Shown piece after piece: positions 1 to 10,284 of a stretch of 64,000 nt of DNA. Location of the stretch: the NCBI GenBank assembly GCA_034440635.1, contig JAOTON010002237.1:186001-250000 (forward strand), given 5' to 3'. The notes under the pieces were generated by a model. That model was not told the DNA's origin. It did not search any database and was given only the letters and a program-made list of their open reading frames with translations. Numbering within the stretch: the stretch's first letter is position 1; every line of letters starts with the position of its first letter. The translations under genes were made by a program, and so were the position numbers. The DNA comes from Lepas anatifera. Lineage: Eukaryota; Arthropoda; Thecostraca; Lepadidae.

Positions 1-1684
1 GTTGTTGCGGGCTGATGAATTACCTGCTCCGCTCGCGTATCGACGTAAGCAGTTTGATGAAGTGTAGTTGGCTGCTTCTGGCGTTTCCCGTTTACATTTG
101 GGATCGGCTTGGCCCGGCTTTTAATGTGGCTCTGTAGGACACCCGTGTTGCAAGCTGTCCGAACCCAGTAAAACATAGTCAAACATAGTCTATTTTTGTC
201 CTGTGTGATTCCCGTATTCATTTACTTTAACAGCTCCAGCACTTTTGCGACCGAATTCCGGGGCTGAGATCCGCTTATGTGCGATCAGATTTCCTGCATA
301 ACCTGTATACACCGTTTAAAGCGCAGTTGGCATTGTTTTGCTCGGTGTTGCGTGACTTCCTCTCCGTTTTAAGCTCATATATCCTGACAATGGCGTTTTC
401 ATCCCCCGGCGCACCTTTGTTTGGCCTCACATAGCGCTGTTGTGTGACTACATGTAACCTTGCCTCTGCAGCAGCGGCGTTTGTGTGCGTGTGTGTCTGC
501 CTGACCTGTATGTGTCCACACGTGCAGTGGAGAGCGGCGGCGGATACGGTCGCCATGGCAACGGTAAGAACGCTTGTGTATGAATGGGACTTGGCTTCCA
601 GCCTGCGAGAGATCCTCACCCCGTCGGCTGACAATGACCGATCAATAACAATCACTCACCGAATGTATGTAGTGTAGCCTCCTAGCGCGTGGGTCGCCAA
701 ACTTGACGGGACGTCCTCTAACGCCGTCGCTTGCCCGGCTGGGGGGTAACACGATGACGATGGCGATGCTTCGGCTGACTGCGGGTGTCCTGCTGAGCAG
801 CAGAGGCGCGCCACACCAGCGTCCCTTGGTCGTTCTGTCCCCCGCCCCAGCTGCGGGTTAGAGCCTGGCATGTGTGTACAACGGCGCCGCCGTGATGGGT
901 TCTTCGAGAGACTTGTATCCAGCTCTTATTTCTCATGCCCTTGTTCAGCTGTTGAGTCACTATGACATCCGTTGCCTTCATGTCTACAGACTAGGCAGAA
1001 CTCGCATGCGGATGGTTAACCCCTGATCTCCTGATCACACATGTGACACCTAAACTAGTGATGCCGGTTTGTGCACGGCGTAGTGACATATTCTCTACTC
1101 TCTGGTATCCACCTCGAAGACGACATCCGCTTGGTAGTGTAGCTTGGCAGCTGCTCTCGACAGGGCTCTCTGTGTAGCCGTGGGTGGGATTCGGTGCTCA
1201 GCGGCAGCTCCGAGTCAGGAGACCCGAGTCACGGCGAGTCTCTGCTCCGCAATGACTCGGGACTCCGGCGGAGTCGGCTGGCGCGCAGCTGATGTGTTCT
1301 GTGTAATATTGTGTCGGCAAAGAATGTATATGCGGTTCCTGACACGGGGCTTGACTAAACGATTAACATCGGCGGAGATGTCGGTGGAGTGTGCTCATTT
1401 GTGTTGATTTTACACAGATGCTGTTTGTAGTACTCATATTTTTTTGCGGTATCTGTATCTCTCGTTTTTCGTTAGTTCGCTTGTAGTTTCATCCGCTTTT
1501 ATATAGGCTTATGAATTAGCTACGCCAACTAGCGAACATGCCCTGCAGGTAGCTTCTCCACTCCGACACGCGGTGTTCTTTAACGACGCCCCTCTAGCCT
1601 CGCTGGGAGTGCGGCTCAGTGTCCCGCCGCTATTCTCGGCCGCGCTCCGTCGTGATGTGACCCTGCTGACGTTTTCGCCCGCAG
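1..1684 (+). other. Talin intron (no exon recognised)
   Basis: This is sequence upstream of the first recognised talin exon. The coding segment expected just before 1685 is not present, so the stretch is read as intron. A short GT/AG-bounded segment at 528-563 was examined and rejected. Nothing else was recognised. Confidence 0.6.
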
Positions 1685-1809
1685 GCAGCGACTGGGTTGA
1701 CCCGGACGACCCCTGCGCCATCGCCGAAACGGAGCTGCTGGGAGCAGCGTCCTCTATTGACGCCGCCGCCAAGAAGCTGGCCAGTCTCAGACCCCGCCGC
1801 GCCGTCAAG
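1685..1809 (+). CDS. rhea: Talin exon a (rod end)
   Basis: The exon begins with two bases of a split Gly codon after gcag and ends GTCAAG|GTACAC in phase 0. It encodes SDWVDPDDPCAIAETELLGA and then an Ala/Lys-rich helix ending LRPRRAVK, matching the talin segment just before the last helical bundle. The residues expected before it (a helix ending in AMKG in other talins) were not found in 1-1684, so that exon lies outside the window. Confidence 0.93.
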
Positions 1810-4800
1810 GTACACTGCAGATTGTCGGAGGAACGGTGGCTGGGTTTATTGTGAGGTCGTGGGAAGTTCCTGGTCTTTGAGAAGTCCGCGCTGTTCCGGT
1901 GTCAAGTTGCGCCTGATATCAAAGGGCACCGGTTAATCGTTTACAAACGATCTATATTTACATGAAGTTGAAAGAAATTTGAGCTGCGACACGAATAGTT
2001 GTTTTGCTGGTGCGAGTGTTGGACCAGGTGTAGAAGCGAAGGCCGACCATGTACGGAGAGCGTCCGCCGGTAAGATATGTTTGATATTCTTGGTTGTATT
2101 TTCAGTCAACCAGATATCAGACATATTATTACCGATGGGCTGCACTAGCGACGAATAAGCGCGGTACTCGGATACCTCAAGGAGTGTTTCTTCTGAAAAT
2201 TTACTCACGGCTGTTTTTTTATCGAAAAAATCTTGCATCCATATCTCGTTGTGCACGGCCCCCAGGCGATGTTTACTGTATCTCTTGATTATCCCTCTAG
2301 CAGGGTTTCTATGTGTAATGTCGTACATGCGTGGATGCATTCTGGGTATGCCATATGTTTTTGTCTTCTGAAACGGTCTGTGAACTCTGCCGCCTCCCGC
2401 TGTAGCTGCACTGACACCGTCCCACCCTGGCAGGAGGCTGACGAGGAGATGAACTTTGACGAGCTGATCCTGGACTCGTGCCAGGCCATCGCGGCCGCCA
2501 CCTCGGCGCTCGTTAAGGCTGCATCCTCGGCGCAGCGCGAATTGGTCGAAAAAGGCCTGGTGAGTTTCCAGGATTGGAAAATATGAAGCGTGGCGAGCAT
2601 GTCAAAGTAGCCTCTGGCCGTGATCTACTTTTCTGGGACGGTTAGGATAGTGGCAGGCCTACAAACGCTGAATGTAGAGCGAGGAGGCAATATCACAACG
2701 GCTAGAAAAATGGAGTGGAAGCTGAGAATCCTCCAGATCCGTCACCAGAAAGGGAAGGGGTTGATCGCGCTTCCTCTTCGCCAGAAGCGGACGGTTGTGT
2801 TCGCGGATAGCCGCGGCAGACCGGCCCCACTGATAAGCTCAGTGTTGAGGATTGGCGGCTTTGGCACTGACCGGATGCCGTGAACATGGTGCATCGGACG
2901 CACATGCACTCGCCTCACTCACGCCACAGCCCTGCGTGCTACACGCGCTCGACTGAGTCCTGCGCCGACGCATTGTCTGCCGCCGTGGGGGCATTGTCCT
3001 GCGCTGCGCCGCGGGCACCGCCCAGCAAGCTGTGACAGGACGACTGGGTATTGACTCTGAGCCCCATCACTCCTGGGACGTCGCCGGAGAGAGCTGCGAG
3101 CCAGTGTGCAGCACCACACTGCTGCGCTGGGCTCCGCTGAGGCCGCACGTACGGCTACTGCCTCCTCCCCTCCCCAACGCCGTCTCTTTCAATGTTTCCG
3201 ACACTTGGGCTTTGTTTGTCCATTCGGGTGACCAGTCTGGATCCAGCCTCTTAGGCTGGATCTGCAAAAGTATTGACATTACTGCTTTTCGCGTGTGTAC
3301 CTTGGAATTTTAGAAACGAACCAAATTTGAAGTACTTCAACCGGAAAAGCTTAGTGTCCCCGCCCTATGGCGCCGCCGCCGCCAGTGACGCCGCTGCTGC
3401 CGCCCGGAGAGCACGTCTCTCGCAGCCGCGTGGTGCTCAGTGCGCGCTCCTTCACGCGGCCGTGCCACTCGCTCCGTGTCAGGTCCGTGTCGCCCGTGTG
3501 TCGGCCGCCTCGCACGGAGCGGGTGTGGGCGCTGTGGGCGCGGCCCGAGCCGCTCACCTCTAAACTTCTCACTGCGACAGCCGAGGCAGGGGGGTCCGCC
3601 GCTGCTGCACTCACGCCAGAAGCGGAGGGGTTTAAACCCATCAGACAGCCGGGGGAGGTGAAAGGGAGGTGTGGCGAGGATAAGTCTGAGGCGGGGGTGA
3701 GTTCAGTGGTGACGCGCGGCGAATCCGACTGGGTTGTTCCGGCCGGTTTCGTTTTTCGGAGGACCCAGTCACTGCGCGGTCGGATTCGTCCGGTAAGTAG
3801 ATATCGTAGCAGGAGAGCTATTGCCAGAGGCGACAGGGTTGTTCTGAAAACGGTGCCTCTCTGCCAGGAATATGATGACTTAAAACAATTGTGGATGTTT
3901 TTATTCCTCTTTTGTTGCATAGTAGGCTTTGTGCTACAAGAGGCTATCATCTTCAAGCGTATAAACTTAATGTTTCGTCGCCACTGTGTACTGTTGTCTA
4001 TATCGAAGCATGTCCGTGTATTGTTCCGCGTCCTCTCGCCAGGGAAGTATCCGCAGTACGCCTCCTGGCTAGGCTATGCAGCGGGTGTGGTCGGGCAGCC
4101 GTTGTGCTGAGTACGTTATTAGTCTGGGCTGCAGCAGCTGCAGCGTGGCTGACCCCACCCGCTCGGCCAGGTGAGCCAGCGCGCCAACTACACGACCGAG
4201 GACGGCCAGTGGTCGGAGGGCCTGATCTCCGCCGCCCGCACTGTCGCAGTGGCCACCCACAGCCTGTGCCAGGCGGCCAACTCGCTGGTGCAGGGTCACT
4301 CCTCCGAGGAGATGCTCATCTCAGCCGCCAAACAGGTCAGCAAGCCGACCTATCCGTAACGGTCAGACGTGTCAGCTCCGCTGAAATGTGGGATTTGTTT
4401 CAGTTTGGTGTTTTCAGCCTTAGTTTTTTCCCGAATATTGTGCGTTTGTTAGGGTCTGGTGTCAAAGAGACAGTAGAATAAGTCCTATGTTATTTTTGGG
4501 TCCTTGATTAACTTGTCTTTTCGATGCAATGATGGGGTATGCTAAATATGATTTAAAATATTGTAATGAGCTATGGTGCTACGGCTTTGCGTGGGATTTT
4601 CACGAGCATTGAATCGGTCCCGAGTGTGATAGCACCCTCTCTGACTGCTGGACCACCCCTCCGAACCCCACGTGACCGGCTCTCTGACCGTGCCACCAGG
4701 TGGCAGGCTCCACCGCCCAGCTGCTGGTGGCCTGCAAGGTGAAGGCCGACCCCGACAGCGCCGCCACGCGGCGACTGCAGGAGGCCGGCAACCGCGTCAA

Positions 4801-7800
4801 AAAGGCCACCGACAACCTGGTGCGGGCGGCCCAGCAGGCCATAGAGCAGGACGACGAGCGCTCGCTCATCCTCAACAAGAGACTAGTGGGCGGGCTCGCC
4901 CAGGAGATGGACGCCCAGAGCGATGTGAGTGCCTGCAGGCTATTTAGAAGGCAATGCTGGATGGAGTGAATCGCGAAAAATTGTTTTAGAACAAAGGAAT
5001 GTAAAGGATGTGCGCGGTGCCATTTTGTTTGGAATATGTTTTTCCCTGGAAGTTTTTGGGGGCGCGGGGTGTTGTGGATAGCACGCTTACTTTCTACGCG
5101 GCCGACCCGGGTTTAATACCGGGCGGATTCCCTGAGCAAGGAGCAATTTGGTTACCGAGAAACCCTTATAACGGGGAAGGGGTTAGCCAGCCCATATGAC
5201 CTTGACAGTTGGTGCGTCGATAAGCCCAAGGGATTATTACCCTGGAAGTTTTGAGCTTTGTAAGATGGGGCCTCCTAATCACAGCAGACCCGCACTGACC
5301 TCTAGACCGGATCTTGAAAGACTGGTATTAGGACTCTGTACTGATCTACATAGATTCATCATTGACATACATAAAGTGAGTTAGATTCTTCCAGGTGTAT
5401 GTGCTACCGTTCCTGATCAGTTCACGCAGTGGTAGGTATTTTGAGAATGCTGACAGGTATGTTGTCCCTGCTGCGGAGCAGTACCGTTAGTTCTCCGCGT
5501 GTCCGCCAGGTTCTGCGCAAGGAGCGTGAACTGGAGGACGCCCGTCTGAAGCTGGCGGCTCTGCGGCGCGCCAAGTACGGCGAGGGTGGAGAGAGCGAGG
5601 GCGAGGGCTACCTCAGCGGCTACGACAGCTCCACCAGGTCAGCAGGCCGGCACGCCCGGACGCCGAACATTCACGGCTTTACAGGGGGTCTGTGTCCACG
5701 TCCAGCTTCGTCTGAGACATTCCCTCCAGATGTCGTATGCTACATGTGAGATGCCGTAGCGAAGCAAGCGAAGTTCTAGCTGTCAGCCACTGTGGTCCGT
5801 ATTTTCATTCTGCATTTGAATGTTCGGGACGACGATAACGCCCACCCCGTGGCGGTACTGTGTTTGAGTGTTGACCGGGCTCGGCAGGTACGACTCCTCC
5901 CGGCTGGAGACCTCGCGCCAGGACGGTGCCAACGGCCAGGCCAGGAACGTGAGCTACTACACCTCCTCCGCACACTCCACCCCCCAGTCCACGCCCGGCA
6001 ACACGCTCAGCAAGAAGAAGACCTCCTACAGCGTCACACGCGAGTTCCCAGTCAACCAGGGCGACCCGACGGCAGCCGCGCTCAGCGGCGGACTGGCCAA
6101 ACTCACCATCGAGAGGTCCACCACCAGGTGCGCAACTGCCGGCCCTCGAGAGATGGCCTTTCCTATTGAGCGCTACCCTTCTTCGTTTACAAGTATAAGC
6201 CGGCACCCCTGAGCCGGAAATTTTCGAATTTATAATTTGATGATTACGTTTGTTTCAAACTATAGGAAGTTGAAAATATGCCACGATTGTTCCTAGCTTG
6301 CCATTGTGGTCCTTCTCATAGCCGCAGAAATGCCCTGTTGAGATATTTGTGCGGAGAGGTTGCTGGGACAGTTGTGTGTCGCCTGTGTGATGGACGTCAG
6401 CGGCCCGCTGGCTGGCGTGACTGTGGACGGTGGTGGCGTGACTGTGACTGTGGACGGTGGTGGCGTGACTGCGACTGTGGACGGCGGTGGCGTGACTGTG
6501 ACTGTGGACGGTGGTGGCGTGACTGTGACTGTGGACGGTGGTGGCGTGACTGCGACTGTGGACGGTGGTGGCGTGACTGTGACAGTGGTGAGACTGTGGA
6601 CTGTGGTGGCGTGACTGTGACTGTGGACGGTGGTGGCGTGACTGTGACTGTGGTGAGACTGTGGACTGTGGTGGCGTGACTGTGACTGTGGACGTTGGTG
6701 GCGTGACTGTGACTGTGGACGTGGTGGCGTGACTGCGATGTGGACGGTGGTGGCGTGACTGCGACTGTGGACGGTGGTGGCGTACGCGACTGTGGACGGT
6801 GGTGGCGTGACTGTGGTGAGACTGTGGACTGTGGTGGCGTGACTGTGACTGTGGACGGTGGTGGCGGACTGCGACTGTGGACGGTGGTGGCGTGACTGTG
6901 ACAGTGGACGGTGGTGGCGTGACTGCGACTGTGGACGGTGGTGGCGTGACTGCGACTGTGGACGGTGGTGGCGTGACTGTGACAGTGGTGAGACTGTGGA
7001 CTGTGGTGGCGTGACTGTGACTGTGGACGGTGGTGGCGTGACTGTGACTGTGGACGGTGGTGGCGTGACTGCGACTGTGGACGGTGGTGGCGTGACTCGA
7101 CTGTGGACGGTGGTGGCGTGACTGACATGGTGAGACTGTGGACTGTGGTGGCGTGACTGTGACTGTGGACGGTGGTGGCGTGACTGTGACTGTGGTGAGA
7201 CTGTGGACTGTGGTGGCGTGACTGTGACTGTGGACGGTGGTGGCGTGACTGCGACTGTGGACGGTGGTGGCGTGACTGTGACTGTGGACGGTGGTGGCGT
7301 GACTGTGGTGAGACTGTGGACTGTGGTGGCGTGACTGTGACTGTGGACGGTGTGGCGTGACTGTGACTGTGGACGGTGGTGGCTACTGCATGGCTGTGGC
7401 GTGACTGCGACTTGGAGGTGGTGGCGTGACTGCGTGGTGAGACTGTGGACTGTGGTGGCGTGACTGTGACTGTGGACGGTGGTGGCGTGACTGTGACTGT
7501 GGTGAGACTGTGGACTGTGGTGGCGTGACTGTGACTGTGGACGGTGGTGGCGTGACTGTGACTGGTGGTGGCGTAACTTTGACTTTGGACGGTGGTTGCG
7601 TGACTGTGACTTGGTGAGACTGTGGACTGTGGTGGCGTGACTGTGACTGTGGACGTACCGGTAGTCCTGCGGCGGACCGGACGGCGGACGCCGCCGATCA
7701 GATGGACAGCTCCATCACCGAGGGACCCAGCTTCTCCGAGTCCCTCAAACACTTCAAAAGCTTCGCCGGCGGCGGCTCCGCCAACTCCAGCTTCAACAAG

Positions 7801-8262
7801 GTACGGACTCTCTTGTCCTATATGCCTACTGGTGGACGAGGTGTGATCAGAACAGGAGGCTACTCTGGGGCCTGTCCAATTTGGAGCGAATATTTTGAGT
7901 CTGTTACCTTGTCAGGCGGATGTTATATTGGGCAGCAAACTATTCAGCTCAATGTTGACGGGTATTTCCACGTGATATTTGGTTTTGAAGCATGATTAGA
8001 GATAGCAAGGTTTCCAATTGTTTCTTCTGTAACGTACCATTAGAATCGGCAGCAGAGAGGGCGGCCAGGGCGTCGTTTGGTTGACCCTGCTCACCTCCCT
8101 CGCCAGTCGAGCAGCAGCCACACCACCTCCTACACGCGCAGCGGCGACCCCATGGGCTCTCTGGCATCGGCCGAGCAGATGCTGTCGCAGACCTCGCAGC
8201 GGGTGGAGAAGACCATCACCATGAGCAACACCAGCCGCTCCTACCGGAGCGGACACACCTAG
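1685..8262 (+). CDS. rhea: Talin, 3' part of the gene (8 terminal exons)
   Basis: Talin links integrin tails to F-actin at the inner face of the plasma membrane. Eight exons (1685-1809, 2434-2559, 4171-4335, 4700-4924, 5510-5637, 5888-6127, 7665-7800, 8107-8262) splice with GT/AG borders and consistent phases into 432 residues plus stop. Residues 1 to about 238 align in order with the very end of animal talin: WVDPDDPCAIAETELLGAA, then ATSALVKAASSAQREL, DGQWSEGLISAAR, STAQLLVACKVKADPDS and the dimerisation helix LRKERELEDARLKLAALRR (about 214-233). Vertebrate talin ends a few residues later; here about 195 Ser/Thr/Gly/Tyr-rich residues follow, as in insect talins. The gene starts upstream of the window: the FERM head and most rod helices are absent. 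Family identity is near certain; the exact tail exons rest on splice-site reading only. Confidence 0.95.
2434..2559 (+). CDS. rhea: Talin exon b (actin-binding bundle)
   Basis: There are 42 codons, phase 0 at both ends (ccctggcag|GAGGCTGAC to GGCCTG|GTGAGT). It encodes EADEEMNFDELILDS and AIAAATSALVKAASSAQREL, one of the most conserved stretches of the talin I/LWEQ (THATCH) actin-binding module. Confidence 0.95.
4171..4335 (+). CDS. rhea: Talin exon c (actin-binding bundle)
   Basis: There are 55 codons, phase 0 at both ends (ggccag|GTGAGC to AAACAG|GTCAGC). It encodes TTEDGQWSEGLISAART and SLCQAANSLVQGHSSEEML, continuing the I/LWEQ bundle without a gap from exon b. The 1.6-kb intron before it therefore skips no known talin sequence. 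Confidence 0.95.
4700..4924 (+). CDS. rhea: Talin exon d (end of actin-binding bundle)
   Basis: There are 75 codons, phase 0 at both ends (caccag|GTGGCA to AGCGAT|GTGAGT). It encodes STAQLLVACKVKADPDSAAT, a long basic and Ala-rich helix, then KRLVGGLAQEMDAQ, which leads into the dimerisation helix of the next exon. Confidence 0.95.
5061..5230 (+). mobile_element. tRNA-derived SINE, family A, in talin intron
   Basis: A tRNA-like head with an A-box-like TGTGGATAGCACG and a B-box-like GGGTTTAATACCGG is followed by a body and the tail gaccttgacagttggtgcgt. The same tail and head arrangement recurs inverted at 46061-46233, 39741-39892 and 13290-13432. The A/B box spacing fits a Pol III promoter. 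The copies are diverged. Confidence 0.6.
5510..5637 (+). CDS. rhea: Talin exon e (dimerisation helix and start of tail)
   Basis: There are 42 codons plus two bases (cgccag|GTTCTG to ACCAG|GTCAGC). VLRKERELEDARLKLAALRR is the talin C-terminal dimerisation helix. After AKYGEG the sequence turns Gly/Glu/Ser-rich (ESEGEGYLSGYDSST), where vertebrate talins stop. The split Arg codon joins to YDSSR in the next exon. Confidence 0.92.
5888..6127 (+). CDS. rhea: Talin exon f (Ser/Thr/Tyr-rich tail)
   Basis: There are 79 codons flanked by split codons (gctcggcag|G and ACCAG|GTGCGC). It encodes a polar tail with YDSSRLETS, NVSYYTSSAHSTPQSTPGN, KKKTSYSVTREF and LAKLTIERSTT. There is no recognised domain; the Ser/Thr-Pro and Tyr content suggests a flexible, possibly phosphorylated tail (inference). 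Assignment to talin rests on phase agreement and the shared YDSS motif with exon e. Confidence 0.82.
6411..7655 (+). repeat. 21-bp minisatellite in talin intron
   Basis: This is about 1.25 kb of GTGACTGTGGACGGTGGTGG-type units (21 bp), mixed with a longer variant carrying GTGAGACTGTGGACTGTGG. It fills most of the intron between talin exons f and g and ends about 10 bp before the exon g acceptor. The array lacks stop codons over long stretches on both strands, which creates artificial open frames. Confidence 0.95.
7665..7800 (+). CDS. rhea: Talin exon g (tail)
   Basis: The acceptor ccggtag|T completes AG|T (Ser), and 45 codons end AACAAG|GTACGG in phase 0. It encodes PAADRTADAADQMDSSITEG and SFSESLKHFKSFAGGG. 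It starts directly after the 1.25-kb minisatellite in the preceding intron. A downstream AG (gatcag|ATG) is an alternative acceptor but would break the frame with exon f. Confidence 0.75.
8107..8262 (+). CDS. rhea: Talin exon h (last coding exon)
   Basis: The exon begins ctcgccag|TCGAGC in phase 0. Its 51 codons end at TAG (8260-8262). It encodes SSSSHTTSYTRSGDPMG, AEQMLSQTSQRVEKTITMSN and a terminal SRSYRSGHT. It is Ser/Thr-rich like the previous two exons, and the open frame ends cleanly. Confidence 0.8.
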   Translation, partial: SSSSHTTSYTRSGDPMGSLASAEQMLSQTSQRVEKTITMSNTSRSYRSGHT

Positions 8263-8397
8263 TGCGCCGGCGCGGCGCAGGCGACGGTCAGTGTCGGCGG
8301 CGACGTTGTCGACCAGAGGCGGCGGTGTAGGTCTGAGAGCTTGAGTCATATTGTGAGATGCGGCGGCAAGTCTGTGAAAGCTGTGCGAGAATTGAGT

Positions 8398-8575
8398 CGG
8401 TGCTAACGATGCGACACGGTGCTGGCTGTGCTGCCGTGTATACTTATAGAGCGGTGCTAACGGCTGCTGTGTATACATATACAGCGGTGCTAATATTGTC
8501 GCCGTTTACATATACAGCGGTGCTAATATTGCCGCCGTATACACACCCAGTGGCGCTAGTGGCGCCACTATGTAT
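8398..8575 (+). repeat. Degenerate ~36-bp tandem repeat downstream of talin stop
   Basis: Four imperfect units combine a palindromic GTATACATATAC-like block with agcggtgctaatattgccgc, starting near 8436, 8471, 8507 and 8540. They probably lie in the talin 3' UTR. Confidence 0.6.
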
Positions 8576-9605
8576 GCTAGTATACGGTTGCAGTCATGTG
8601 ACACATTTGCATGCGAACAGGGGAAGCGGCGGTGCTGAAGGAGAGACAATCATGTTGGTTATGTGCATTTTTTGGAGAACTATACGCTGACGTTGCCTTC
8701 TATCGCGTTTCACTCCGGTGCCCCTCACTCTAGTGCAGTCGCAGTTCCGCTTCCGGCCCATTTTTAGCTTGTTGATGGTAACTGCGCGTATACATGTGAT
8801 TGCCAAGTGTGTGGTGGTGCCGTGCGCGCTAGACCGAGAGCGTGCCACTCTAAGCGTGTCTATAATTATACACACGATGACCATTATAACCCGTGGCTGC
8901 TTGGCGTGGCGGTCATACCCGCTTCTCTGCCGCCAGTGCAAGTCAGCGTTCTACATATCACGGACTAGGGAGAGAGAGAGCGGACGCTGTCGCGTGGGGC
9001 AGGGGCAGGGGTGCTGGGGCCGGCCGGGCTCCGAGGCCCCGGGCCGGCTGTTCCCGCCCAGTCCGCCGCGTGATCCGGCCCCAGGATAATGCCTTACCAC
9101 TAGGATAGCTGTAGTCTCGTGCCTGCGCGCGTGCCTGTTTTTCATAACAATGGACTATTTCCGGTAAGTTACGACGTAATTTCGGTGTTGTACAAAAAAC
9201 TAAAGGAAATATACTTTTACCCTAATGCCCCTCATGCGTTTTGACCATGCTGCTTTGCCCTTGCGGACAACGGCGTCTCGCAATTATGTTGCAGTGCCCA
9301 GCTTCATTATGTCGTTATCGCCAGGCTAGCCCGTTTATTTCTATTATACGAAACATAAGACGACGCGAATGTTTGCACACATGTTGCAGCGCAGGGTCGA
9401 ATTTCGGAAAAGTGCCGACCTCCACTGTGCGATGTGAAGACCTGTGTCATCAAAGTACCAGAGACTAGATCGGCATCGGAGCATGCCCACTAAACATCGT
9501 ACATTGCTCCGCATAAGGATTCAGCCGCAGGATCAGTGGAACAGGTCATCTACCACTTTCAATCGCCGCATGTTGCGACTGACGGCAGAAAAGTGTGTTC
9601 CTCTC

Positions 9606-9611
9606 TTTATT
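9606..9611 (-). terminator. Candidate poly(A) signal for CFAP99-like gene
   Basis: AATAAA on the minus strand, 265 nt past the stop codon at 9876. No cleavage site can be shown from sequence alone. Confidence 0.4.
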
Positions 9612-9875
9612 CGCGCGAGCCACAGCGACAACAAGCCTTGGTACCACATTTCTTATGGAAACCCAGGCTCAGATACAGACTGGTGGTTGTTTTTTAGGCA
9701 GCTCCCTTACAGGCGGACCTCAGCGTTATTCTGTTGCTGGTTAACTCCCTGGTCTGTCACGCCACTAGGCGCGGTGATTCCAGTGTCAACGTCCTGTTCT
9801 CGACTGGATCCTGCCCTGTTCCGTCGTCTTATAGGCAAATGGGCCGCAATCGAGAGAGGAAGCACTTCCATCAAC

Positions 9876-10284
9876 TCATGGTACATTCTTCCACTGAATC
9901 CCTGGGCGACATGTTTTACTCGCACTCGTAGCCCCTCCCTGTCTGCTAAACAAACCTGGTCCTCTCTCCCTTGCCCGGCTGGACCTCGGCCAGTCTCTCC
10001 TGCTCCCCGTCGTCCTGACACCGCCGTCGCTAAAGCAGCTCCTGGGGTCGGCCTCCATCTGGCGCTCCAGCCTCACCAGGCCTGGCGGCGCGCTGCGGGT
10101 CTCCTCCAGCGAGGGCGGCGGCGGCGTCTCCAGCAGGTAGCGCTGCGGCAGCCGCATCAGCCGCCGCCGCGCCGCCCGCCGCAGCCGCTCCGCACGCTTG
10201 GTGTCCAGGTCCTGCTGAAGCTGCTGCAGGCGGTCCGAGGTGACGGGTGGAGGACGCCGCCTGGCCAGCTCCTTACGCTCCTGT
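9876..10284 (-). CDS. CFAP99: CFAP99-like exon 7 (last coding exon)
   Basis: The acceptor cgccag|A completes AG|A (Arg) and the exon runs 136 codons to the stop at 9876. QERKELARRRPPPVTSDRLQ and a basic helix lead to PQRYLLETPPPPSLEE and a low-complexity C-terminus. A nearer AG (agacag|GAG) would shift the frame and was not used. Confidence 0.62.

Larger units (their letters stand above)
8263..9875. other. Talin 3' UTR/intergenic region between convergent genes
   Basis: This is the space between the talin stop (8262) and the stop of the minus-strand CFAP99-like gene (9876). I saw no AATAAA on the plus strand. On the minus strand AATAAA occurs at 9606-9611 and 9334-9339, plausible poly(A) signals for the CFAP99-like gene. 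A short degenerate tandem repeat lies at 8398-8575. Nothing else was recognised. Confidence 0.5.

Noticed and set aside
528..563. Short segment with good AG and GT borders upstream of talin exon a
   Set aside because: None of its three frames matches the conserved talin segment expected there, and its phases do not fit exon a.
3351..4110. Overlapping 201- and 247-codon open frames on both strands in a talin intron
   Set aside because: The talin coding sequence is continuous from exon b to exon c across this GC-rich intron; the frames have no family features and overlap on opposite strands.
6397..7752. 451-codon minus-strand open frame rich in His, Ser, Thr and Val
   Set aside because: It lies over the 21-bp minisatellite, whose period is a multiple of three and has no stop. 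It is antisense to talin and has no start context or domain.
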